13,377 bases of DNA from Deltaproteobacteria bacterium (lineage in GTDB: Bacteria > Desulfobacterota > Desulfobacteria > Desulfobacterales > SURF-15): contig JAHEHB010000090.1 of the NCBI GenBank assembly GCA_024644775.1, positions 1 through 13,377 on the forward strand, in the 5' to 3' direction. The first letter of the stretch is position 1; every line of letters starts with the position of its first letter. Of the stretch, positions 1 to 6,668 are shown in pieces. A program made the position numbers and the translations under genes. The notes under the pieces are model-generated. The model was given only the letters and a program-made list of their open reading frames with translations, searched no databases and was not told the DNA's origin.

Positions 1-1493
1 GCCAGTAAAAAGCCGAAGGCGGAACTAACACCAGCGCTTGGCGGAATGATGATGGTTTCCTGCCTGAGCTTTCGGGCAACCTGGTACGAATGCACCGGCC
101 CCGCACCGCCAAAGGCCACGAGAGAGAAACGTCTTGGGTCGAGACCTTTTTCCACAGCGTGAATACGGGCGGCATTGGCCATGTTCTCGTTGACAACCTC
201 GTGAACTCCCCAGGCGGCCTGTACGATCGTCAGGTCAAGCGGTTGGGCGAGTTTTTCCGCCATCGCAGACCGGGCCAGGGCCACATCCAAATGCATTTCT
301 CCACCCAGGAAAAAATCCGCATCGAGATACCCAAGAATAAGATCAGCGTCGGTAACGGTGGGTTCCCTGCCTCCTAAATCGTAACAAGCCGGACCCGGAT
401 CGGCTCCGGAACTTTCAGGCCCCACCCTAAGGAGACCCAACGGCCCCACCCCTGCGATGCTACCGCCCCCTGCTCCGATTTCAATCATTTCGATGACCGG
501 TATTTTAACGGGCAACCCACTCCCTTTCTTGAAACGATAAACGCGTCCCGCTTCAAATTCGTTTACTTTTACCGGGCTGCCGTTTTCGATAAGACACGTT
601 TTCGCTGTTGTACCCCCCATGTCGAAAGATATGACATTGGGGTGGCCCGCCTGTTGACCTGTCCATGCCGCTGCCAACACCCCCGCCGCCGGTCCTGATT
701 CCAGGAGACGAATGGGATATTCGGCTGCGGTTTGGGGAGAGGTGATGCCGCCGGTGGATAGCATGATATAAAGCCGTCCACCCAATTTTAATTGTTTTAC
801 GCTTTTATTCAATTCATTTAGGTATCGGCGGGCGACCGGCACGGTGTAAGCGTTTGCCACCGTGGTGGAGATGCGTTCGAATTCCCCCACCTCGGGCACG
901 ACATCTGAAGATATGGATACGGGACAATCAGGCCGTTTGGCAAGAATCAAGTCGCGCAGCGTCTGTTCATGTGCCGGGTTTCTAAACGAATGAAGGAGGC
1001 ATACGGCTGCTGATTCAATCCCAAGATTCAGCAGCTCGTCCACGGCGCGTACGGCTTCCTCTTGAGTCAGCGGGATTAATATTTGACCGTTGTTATCCAA
1101 TCGTTCCCTTACTTCCAAGCGATGTCTTCTGCGGCTCAGCGGTTTGGGAAGCTCTAAAAAAATGTCGTAAATATCGTAACGCATTTCTCGGCCGATTTCC
1201 AACGCATCTCGAAATCCCTCTGTGGTCAGAAGACCGGTAATCGCCCCTTTACGTTCGATAATGAGGTTGGTGACCAGTGTGGTACCGTGAATGGCTTTAG
1301 TTACATTTCGGGCATCGATGTTTTCTCGTTTTAGAATCTCTTGCATACCCTCGATGACGGCCCTTACAGGACTCTCTCCGGAACTCAGTTTCTTGCCAAC
1401 AGCAACGCGGCCGGTATCCGGATCCAAAATGAACAGGTCAATAAACGTACCACCGATATCGATGCCCAAATGGTATTTGATCGATGCTGAAAT
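1..1493 (-). CDS. Hydantoinase/5-oxoprolinase subunit A family protein (HyuA-like), 3' end beyond window
   Basis: The minus strand is open without a frameshift from a stop at 1520-1518 to the window edge, giving 497 residues of a family that is usually about 680-700. Family role: ATP-dependent opening of hydantoin, 5-oxoproline or related rings (also acetone carboxylase-like enzymes); the substrate cannot be read here. Seen: the ASKHA phosphate-1 loop GIDIGGTFID at residues 10-19, an N-terminal Hydant_A_N-type half with HGTTLVTN, then a second phosphate loop FDMGGTTAK and the glycine run IGAGGGSIAGV of the hydantoinase A domain, and FGGAGPVH near the edge. There is no ATG, GTG or TTG in frame ahead of the first loop. 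An ATT at 1493-1491 lies 8 nt after a GGAGG, so I chose ATT. A TTG at 1469-1467 is possible but lacks a ribosome site and leaves only one residue before the loop. Subunit B would lie to the left, outside the window. Confidence 0.9.
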   Translation of the reverse strand, partial: MSASIKYHLGIDIGGTFIDLFILDPDTGRVAVGKKLSSGESPVRAVIEGMQEILKRENIDARNVTKAIHGTTLVTNLIIERKGAITGLLTTEGFRDALEIGREMRYDIYDIFLELPKPLSRRRHRLEVRERLDNNGQILIPLTQEEAVRAVDELLNLGIESAAVCLLHSFRNPAHEQTLRDLILAKRPDCPVSISSDVVPEVGEFERISTTVANAYTVPVARRYLNELNKSVKQLKLGGRLYIMLSTGGITSPQTAAEYPIRLLESGPAAGVLAAAWTGQQAGHPNVISFDMGGTTAKTCLIENGSPVKVNEFEAGRVYRFKKGSGLPVKIPVIEMIEIGAGGGSIAGVGPLGLLRVGPESSGADPGPACYDLGGREPTVTDADLILGYLDADFFLGGEMHLDVALARSAMAEKLAQPLDLTIVQAAWGVHEVVNENMANAARIHAVEKGLDPRRFSLVAFGGAGPVHSYQVARKLRQETIIIPPSAGVSSAFGFLL

Positions 1494-1501
1494 GTTTGCC
1501 G

Positions 1502-1509
1502 CCTCCCTT
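1502..1509 (-). promoter_or_regulatory. Ribosome binding site supporting an ATT start of the HyuA-like gene
   Basis: On the minus strand AAGGGAGG is followed by an 8-nt spacer and then ATT at 1493-1491. The in-frame stop TAG (1520-1518) sits just upstream, so no earlier start is possible. The site fixes the start at ATT rather than at the TTG 24 nt further in. Confidence 0.55.
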
Positions 1510-1581
1510 CTCTTTAGCTAACTATCGGGTGCCTTTATTATCAAGGAAGTTAAAACGATGATAAAATGTTTAAAAAAAAAT

Positions 1582-1700
1582 CTGGTTATAAAGAAAGACC
1601 AAGTTGAGGGAATGATGTCTATTTTATTGCCCTCCCTCGATCCCTCCCGCTACGGGAGGGAAGCTAAATTGCACTAACTTGGGCTTTTGTATATAACCAG
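1582..1700. repeat. MITE-like foldback element with imperfect terminal inverted repeats
   Basis: The element starts with CTGGTTATA (1582-1590) and ends with its exact reverse complement TATAACCAG (1692-1700). The match continues imperfectly inward to a shared CCAAGTT / AACTTGG, making arms of about 24-25 bp. The centre holds a strong hairpin with a 9-bp perfect stem. It has no coding capacity. I do not see a clear target-site duplication in the flanks, so mobility is inferred from shape only. Confidence 0.5.
1641..1661. repeat. Core hairpin of the foldback element (9-bp stem, 3-nt loop)
   Basis: TCCCTCCCG pairs perfectly with CGGGAGGGA around the loop CTA. A further CCTCCC lies immediately to the left. 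No T-run follows on either side, so it is not a typical intrinsic terminator. The reverse complement of 1631-1664 recurs in diverged form at 5844-5876, so this is a dispersed repeat unit. Confidence 0.65.
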
Positions 1701-2106
1701 GTAAAATAATTAATCTTCAATTGAGTTTAAGTCAAGTTGAAAGTGACTGTGTTCAATCGGCAATTATACAATGCAATGCCGTATTTTAGGTTAAAAGGAC
1801 CTGGAAATTTAAGGGATGAAAAATTCCAAAAGATCCTTGACACAAAATCTGCCTTTATTTATATTTCCGTCCGGGAATAGGGAATTCATATCCGTTCACA
1901 TCCGCTTTATTTTTCGTCCAGTTTCGAATTTCCGGTACAACATCCAAACATTGATAAACCTGCTCCCCATCCAACCGGAGCAAGACGGACGGCCGGAACT
2001 AAAATGGAATTGAACTACGAAGAACGAAAAAGACAAGAGACACAGGGTTTGATGAATAGTCTAAAAAATTTCAGGATGTTAGCTGTATTTGTCATAACCG
2101 ATATTT

Positions 2107-2115
2107 TGATATGAT
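2107..2115 (+). promoter_or_regulatory. Probable extended -10 promoter of the helicase operon
   Basis: TGATATGAT fits the extended -10 consensus TGnTATAAT with one mismatch. A TTGTCA at 2089-2094 is a possible -35 element, but its 15-bp spacing is short. Transcription would start about 2121-2123, only a few bases before the ATG at 2127, giving a nearly leaderless message. This fits the absence of a Shine-Dalgarno sequence before that ATG. Confidence 0.35.
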
Positions 2116-2126
2116 AGAGTATATCT

Positions 2127-4466
2127 ATGGCTAAAGCAAAAATTGAAAAGAGAAAGACCAAACGAAAGGCAAAGCTGAAGCAGCGTCGGCATAAAGAAAC
2201 ACGATCATTACAAAAGGAAAAAGCAGACTATTTTTTCCATGAAGCCCTTTGGTTTTGTGATCAGGGTGAATTTGAAAAATCACTGACACGCCTCAAGAAT
2301 GCGATTCGTTTAGATCCGATGAATATAAATTATTTGGAGCAGATGGCGTATATCGGACATCGGTGGGGGAGATCTGACATCGAACTCAAAGGGTTGTTAA
2401 GGCTTTATGAGCAAGATCAATTGAAAGATGATCTGGTGCCGACTCTTTGTGATCTGATGTACAGGCAGGGAAGAGATGAGGAGGCACTGAATCTGGCCGA
2501 AGAGACCCTGACTCATCTGCCGAAGTTAAACATTAAAAACAAAAGAGAGATCAGAAGTTTTCTGGTTCGAGTACAAGATCTCTGCAGCAGGCAATTAGAA
2601 AGAAAAAGAACTCTAGAAAATATCGAATCCCAAAAAGACATGCCTGAGCCCGTTGCTAAACTAATTTCAACCAACACCCAGGTTTCCGAACCAAAACCGA
2701 AAAAAACACCTATAGAAAAACCCAAACTATCTTTTCCCGAAATACCGATTACCATAAAAATCGATTCCCAGGCGTTCAAAACGGCTTTGGCACCTCAACC
2801 AATATCTTCATTGGAACGCCATGAACTCTCGTTTCAGGCGTATCAGATACGCCTGAAGGAAACATTTGATCATTTAATCTGTTTGTCCAGCCTTCAGGAG
2901 GTTCGTTCTTTCTGGTACCAGGAAGAGACGGCTCGAAAGGTCTTAAAGCAGTTTCGTGGCAGGGCATTGCTAGCAGACGAAGTGGGCTTGGGAAAAACCA
3001 TTGAAGCGCTGATGGTATTTAAAGAGTATGTTCAGCGGGGCATGGTAAAAAGCGCTTTAATCCTTACACCAACACCGCTTGTAAGCCAGTGGCAAGAAGA
3101 ATTGAGAGTTAAATTCGGGGCGGATGTGCCTTCTACAGACGATCCGGACTACCGGACTAAAGGAGATGGTATCTGGAAGGTGCCGTTTTTAGTGTCGTCT
3201 ATAAATATCGCAAAATCAAAGAAAAATTTTCCTCTGGTGATAGAAAGAGAATATGATTTGGTTATTGTGGATGAAGCCCATCATCTGAAGAACCGTAACA
3301 CCCTTAATTGGAAGCTGGTCAATTCTTTGAAAAAACGGTTTTTGCTTTTACTTACCGCAACACCGGTGGAAAACAATTTAATGGAATTATATAACCTTAT
3401 CACTCTTCTAAAGCCGGGCCAGCTAAAAACAGCCACGACTTTTCGAAAGGAGTTCATGACCCGAGGAGATCCCGCAGATCCACAAAACCGTGCCAAACTT
3501 AAGGACCTTCTTGGTGAAGTAATGATCCGAAATACCCGCGCCCTGGCAAAGGTTGATATTCCAACCCGTTTCGCCCAAACGATAAAACTGGATCCTACGG
3601 AAAACGAAAAGGAGCTCTATGAAAGAATTACAACACTGATAAAAGGCATCGATCAAACAAACGGTACGCGTCATCGGCTGCTGCTTAAAAACTTGCTGGC
3701 CGAAGCCGGCTCATCTCCTCGTGCGGTGAGTCTAACGCTTACCCGGATGTTTGCCAATAAAGAACTGCTTTTAAAACATGAAAAAGAAATTCGGGCCATT
3801 ATCAACCTGTGCCGCACGATGGACGATAATCGGAAAAACAGATTTCTACTCAACCTCATAAAATCGACCCCCGGGAAAAAGATAATTTTTGTTAAATACC
3901 TTGGAACCGTGGAATATCTGTCTGATTTTCTCTCCTGGGAAGAAATCCCGCACGCTTTGTTTCATGGGGGTATGAAAAATCGAATAAAGGATGAACAAAT
4001 TAAACATTTTAGGGAGTATAAAGACATCCTCGTAACCACCGAAGTCGGCGGGGAAGGTCGCAATCTCCAATTTTGCCACCAGATGGTCAATTATGATCTT
4101 CCCTGGAATCCCATGAAGATCGAACAACGGATCGGCCGTATCCACCGAATCGGTCAGGAGAAGGAGGTGATGATTTATAACCTATGTGCTGCCAGCAGCA
4201 TTGAAGATTACATCCTCGAGGTCTTGGATAAAAAAATCAATATGTTTGAAATGGTGATTGGTGAAATCGATATGATTTTAGGACGTATCAAAGGCGAGCA
4301 GGAGTTTTCCGAAATCGTTTTCGATATTTGGCTCAACACATCATCTGAAGCAGAAAAAACCAAGTCTTTCGGTCTACTGGCCAACCGTTTGAAGCGAATG
4401 AAAAACAGTTATGAAAAGACCAAGGTTTTGGATGAAAAACTTTTCGGGGAGAATTATGAACTTTAG
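2127..4466 (+). CDS. SNF2/RapA-like superfamily 2 helicase with N-terminal TPR-like region
   Basis: This 779-residue protein is a cytoplasmic ATP-dependent nucleic-acid translocase/remodeller. Seen: a very basic N-terminus (residues 1-30), then about two to three TPR-like helical repeats (about 31-135, including an EALWFCDQGEFEKSL-type unit), then a Pro/Lys-rich linker (about 165-215). The SNF2 core has Walker A DEVGLGKT at 284-291, the DEAH box at 382-385, motif III TATP at 410-413, motif V with TTEVGGEGRN from 637, and motif VI QRIGRIHRIGQ at 667-677. All catalytic motifs are intact. The SNF2 type is clear from GLGKT and the RIGRxxRIGQ box. The gene overlaps the next one by 11 bp, so they are co-expressed and probably act together. 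The ATG has no clear ribosome site but lies just after an extended -10. The TPR region suggests protein partners. The target (nucleosome-like protein, RNA polymerase, foreign DNA) is unknown. Confidence 0.93.
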   Translation: MAKAKIEKRKTKRKAKLKQRRHKETRSLQKEKADYFFHEALWFCDQGEFEKSLTRLKNAIRLDPMNINYLEQMAYIGHRWGRSDIELKGLLRLYEQDQLKDDLVPTLCDLMYRQGRDEEALNLAEETLTHLPKLNIKNKREIRSFLVRVQDLCSRQLERKRTLENIESQKDMPEPVAKLISTNTQVSEPKPKKTPIEKPKLSFPEIPITIKIDSQAFKTALAPQPISSLERHELSFQAYQIRLKETFDHLICLSSLQEVRSFWYQEETARKVLKQFRGRALLADEVGLGKTIEALMVFKEYVQRGMVKSALILTPTPLVSQWQEELRVKFGADVPSTDDPDYRTKGDGIWKVPFLVSSINIAKSKKNFPLVIEREYDLVIVDEAHHLKNRNTLNWKLVNSLKKRFLLLLTATPVENNLMELYNLITLLKPGQLKTATTFRKEFMTRGDPADPQNRAKLKDLLGEVMIRNTRALAKVDIPTRFAQTIKLDPTENEKELYERITTLIKGIDQTNGTRHRLLLKNLLAEAGSSPRAVSLTLTRMFANKELLLKHEKEIRAIINLCRTMDDNRKNRFLLNLIKSTPGKKIIFVKYLGTVEYLSDFLSWEEIPHALFHGGMKNRIKDEQIKHFREYKDILVTTEVGGEGRNLQFCHQMVNYDLPWNPMKIEQRIGRIHRIGQEKEVMIYNLCAASSIEDYILEVLDKKINMFEMVIGEIDMILGRIKGEQEFSEIVFDIWLNTSSEAEKTKSFGLLANRLKRMKNSYEKTKVLDEKLFGENYEL

Positions 4467-5565
4467 ATCCACAACGAAAAGCGCGCCGGATCAAAACCTT
4501 CCGGGTTTTATCGATAGATTCCTGAAATATTACGGCGCGGTTGTGGAAAAAAAGGAAGAAGGTTTTGAAGTGTTGTTGCCGGAAAAACTGTACACAATAC
4601 TGGGAACAACCGAACACATTTTTATCCCCGCCGACTCTGAATTCGTCCCGGGCAAAGAAAGCGGCTTTTCACCTGATAATGTTTTATTTATTAACTATGG
4701 ATCTGAACCGCTTGAAAAAATGGTCAATGCAGTTTGCTCGCAGGTACCCCTGCTGGTATGTCAACTTGAGTTCAATTACCTTAAAAGTGGGGGATTTGAG
4801 GCCCTGATAAAAGAATCATTAACATTTTCCGGATCTGTCGGCAAAATCGAAAGCTGGGCAAGGGTTCATACCGACTATGTTTTCTTGACATGTAAATACC
4901 TGGCTCAAAGTGATGAGCAAAAAGAAGGCTTGTTCTCGTTGGCTTTTAGCCTCGATACGGGCGCCAGGATTCTCGGGATGACTGAAGGATTTTTTTTTGC
5001 CGAAAAGACATACCCGAAACATAAGGGCTCATTCGATTGGGAAAACGAGCAAATCGAGAGAATCATGGCAAGTGTCGACAAATCAGCCGAAGAGGTGGTT
5101 ATAAATGAGATCAGCTCATTTCAGGAAAGTATGAACCGAAGATTCAGGCGAGATGTGACGAACTTGGAAGAATATTATGACGGGCTGGAAAATGAAATGA
5201 AAATGAGCCTCGAAAGAACCGGGCTTTCAGACCAATTGATCCGAGATCGACAAGAAAAAATCGCACAGATTCCCGAAGAGTTGGCAAGAAAAAAAGAAGA
5301 CCTCTACAAAAAATACAGTATCCGAATAAAAATACAACCCTGCACAGTCATGGTCGTCACAACACCAGCGGTTAAGGTTCTTTACAGAGCATCCATCGGA
5401 AAGAAAGCAAAAAGCTTGTCCCTGATATACAATCCGGTATCCAAAGCCATAGATCCTCTAGTCTGTGACGGATGTGGCCGCACGACAGCCAACATTCTTT
5501 TCTGTGATCGACTTCATATTCTTTGTCTCCATTGTGGAAGCTACTGTCCGGTGTGCCGAACGTAG
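4456..5565 (+). CDS. Hypothetical coiled-coil protein with C-terminal multi-cysteine zinc-binding tail, helicase partner
   Basis: I do not recognise the family of this 369-residue protein. The ATG at 4456 follows GGGGAGA closely and overlaps the helicase stop by 11 bp; upstream in-frame ATGs (4411, 4432) lie deeper in the helicase gene and are less likely. Seen: a mixed alpha/beta first half without signal peptide or membrane segment; a strongly charged helical, coiled-coil-like stretch at about residues 205-290; a beta-rich segment; and a tail with cysteines at 337, 340, 350, 357, 360, 364 and 367. The CxxC pairs 337/340, 357/360 and 364/367 suggest one or two zinc sites of treble-clef or ribbon type. 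The tail begins CDGCGRTT and ends SYCPVCRT. Translational coupling with the SNF2 helicase suggests it is a dedicated partner, perhaps a substrate-recognition or DNA-binding subunit (inference). It is soluble and shows no enzymatic motif I can name. Confidence 0.85.
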   Translation: MNFRSTTKSAPDQNLPGFIDRFLKYYGAVVEKKEEGFEVLLPEKLYTILGTTEHIFIPADSEFVPGKESGFSPDNVLFINYGSEPLEKMVNAVCSQVPLLVCQLEFNYLKSGGFEALIKESLTFSGSVGKIESWARVHTDYVFLTCKYLAQSDEQKEGLFSLAFSLDTGARILGMTEGFFFAEKTYPKHKGSFDWENEQIERIMASVDKSAEEVVINEISSFQESMNRRFRRDVTNLEEYYDGLENEMKMSLERTGLSDQLIRDRQEKIAQIPEELARKKEDLYKKYSIRIKIQPCTVMVVTTPAVKVLYRASIGKKAKSLSLIYNPVSKAIDPLVCDGCGRTTANILFCDRLHILCLHCGSYCPVCRT

Positions 5566-5698
5566 CACCAACCTTAGTCACCCCCTACGCTCCGTCGCCA
5601 TCCGCCGTCGACCGAAGCGGCTTTGGCGCGTCGGTTACCCAATTTCCCACATGCAGAAGACAGCACCCAGCCTCCCCCGTCCAGGGCTGACTTTTATC

Positions 5699-5780
5699 CA
5701 CACTTGACACAGTGGTGTTTTGGAGGTGATTGTAACTATTTTAAAACAGATGCTTACAATTACGCCCAGTGTCAAGTGTG
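5699..5780. repeat. 12-bp perfect inverted repeat enclosing 58 bp
   Basis: CACACTTGACAC at 5699-5710 is matched exactly by its reverse complement GTGTCAAGTGTG at 5769-5780. The loop is too long for a terminator. It could be a small foldback element, a protein-binding pair of sites, or part of a decayed gene. Confidence 0.5.
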
Positions 5781-5812
5781 TCCAAAGCCCGGCTGCGCGG
5801 GAGGAATTGAGG

Positions 5813-5844
5813 CCTCATAGCCTCCCAGCCTTATAGCCTCATAG
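5813..5844 (+). repeat. Four tandem 8-bp repeats
   Basis: The units are CCTCATAG, CCTCCCAG, CCTTATAG and CCTCATAG. The first and last are identical and the middle two differ by one to three bases. It is a short non-coding microsatellite-like array that runs directly into the repeat at 5844-5876. Confidence 0.7.
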
Positions 5845-5876
5845 CTTCTTTCCCAGGCGGGAGGGATTGAGGAAGG
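5844..5876 (+). repeat. Second copy of the intergenic hairpin repeat
   Basis: The segment 5857-5876 matches the reverse complement of 1631-1650 at 18 of 20 bases. The similarity extends left through GCTTC and TCCC to 5844 with one gap. The hairpin has decayed here: the left arm keeps only CCC opposite GGG. Two copies in opposite orientations within 4.3 kb point to a dispersed repeat family in this genome. Confidence 0.55.
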
Positions 5877-5886
5877 AGGACGATGA

Positions 5887-6195
5887 TCATGCAGGGTCAA
5901 GTACCTGAATACTTACATTTTTTACAATATCTTTTACTTTTTCTCGATAGGCGGTCATGTGCGGCGCTATCAAATGCGCTTTGAGATGATCGATAGATGC
6001 CCATTTTTCCAAAACCATCACGACATCATCTCTTATGGGTCCTTGAGCGGCAATATCCGTGGGAGTGTCGACCGCCGGTCCGTATTCGATGCATCCGTCT
6101 TCGGCTTTCACGTTCGGAACGTTCTCATGAAACGCTTTAAGAAACTCATCTCGTTTATTCTCTTTAATTTCAATCGTTGCAACTACATAAATCAT
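5887..6195 (-). CDS. ABM-domain protein, putative quinol monooxygenase (YgiN-like)
   Basis: The 102 residues form a single antibiotic-biosynthesis-monooxygenase domain of usual length for the family. Seen: the opening strand MIYVVATIEIKENKRDEFLKAF, a GCIEYGP segment after the first helix, the central strand VMVLEKWASIDHLKAHL, and HMTAYREKVKD in the last helix, the typical ferredoxin-like order with W and H at the family-conserved positions. Members are small cytoplasmic dimers that act on quinones or polyphenols without cofactor, or are uncharacterised; the substrate here is unknown. The ATG is preceded by AAGGAGC with a 5-nt spacer. The gene stands alone: the helicase operon converges on it from the left and the EamA gene diverges on the right. 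Confidence 0.88.
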   Translation of the reverse strand: MIYVVATIEIKENKRDEFLKAFHENVPNVKAEDGCIEYGPAVDTPTDIAAQGPIRDDVVMVLEKWASIDHLKAHLIAPHMTAYREKVKDIVKNVSIQVLDPA

Positions 6196-6668
6196 AACAT
6201 GCTCCTTCCGGTTTATTCATTTAGATGGTTATGTTTTGTTGATACACCGTACTGTAGTAGAACGTTGAAACCACATACCGATCTGACTGTCAATCCATAT
6301 TTTCCATCCTGATTTTCCATCCCGGCCTGAATGAAGATCAGGGAATTGCGGTGGGTACCTTTCCCTCAAATTTTTATGGCGAAAGAATATCATGCCTGCC
6401 CCGTTGAATGCGGAGCCTATTAAACCTGGGTTGATCCTGTCAACCAGACAACATACAAAATGAATCTATTCCTTATTCAAAAACCAGATGGGATTTGCGG
6501 TATCCCTCCGGAGGTGGATCTAAGACCTTGACTTTTGCAACTTTAGCTTGCATTCAGAGAATCAAATTGCTCATTTGTAAACGGACACAAATTAATAAAC
6601 GTGAGTGGAAATTTTCTCTTTTATCGAGGTCGAGGAACACCGATTCATTTGCTAGTGGAGAGCGATCG
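6196..6668. other. Gene-free divergent spacer between the ABM gene and the EamA gene
   Basis: This 473-base spacer must hold the promoters of both divergent genes, but I cannot name a convincing -35/-10 pair. A TTGACT lies at 6528-6533 with only a poor -10 downstream. It contains a 13-bp near-perfect tandem duplication (6299-6311 and 6312-6324, ATTTTCCATCC core) and a 6-bp hairpin (GGTTGA at 6429-6434 with TCAACC at 6440-6445) without a T-run. No gene is seen. Confidence 0.55.

Larger units (their letters stand above)
1518..2126. other. Gene-free spacer between the HyuA-like gene and the helicase operon
   Basis: This 609-base A/T-rich divergent spacer holds a foldback repeat element (1582-1700) and a probable promoter just before the helicase gene. 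A 36-codon reading frame at 2004-2114 (starting MELNYEERKRQ, ending in a hydrophobic stretch) and a 65-codon frame at 1816-2013 are open. Neither has a good ribosome site or a recognisable family, so I do not call them as genes. Confidence 0.6.
5566..5886. other. Repeat-bearing spacer after the helicase operon
   Basis: The spacer holds, in order: an imperfect hairpin (5592-5634, with CGCC/GGCG and GCCG/CGGC arms), a 12-bp inverted repeat (5699-5710 with 5769-5780), four tandem 8-bp units (5813-5844) and a diverged copy of the hairpin repeat seen near 1650 (5844-5876). A Cys-rich frame is open across 5578-5820 but has no ATG and no ribosome site. No T-run terminator is evident after the operon. 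Confidence 0.6.

Noticed and set aside
569..781. 70-codon minus-strand frame inside the HyuA-like gene
   Set aside because: It is a shifted frame of the region encoding the intact FDMGGTTAK segment of the HyuA-like protein.
1816..2013. 65-codon open frame in the first spacer
   Set aside because: Composition looks like spacer and no domain is recognisable; only a weak AAGGG lies before its ATG.
2127..5565. Identification of the helicase pair as DISARM or another named defence system
   Set aside because: No methyltransferase, DUF1998 helicase, PLD nuclease or other marker gene is present next to it.
5592..5634. Imperfect hairpin considered as an integron attC site
   Set aside because: The flanking bases do not give the GTTRRRY / RYYYAAC core sites and there is no integrase or gene cassette.
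6429..6445. 6-bp hairpin considered as a terminator
   Set aside because: Short stem, no T-run on either strand, and it lies between divergent genes.
6495..6668. 58-codon upstream extension of the EamA gene
   Set aside because: Basic, non-hydrophobic sequence unlike the family, no ribosome site at 6495, and a good one at 6657-6660 before the ATG at 6669.
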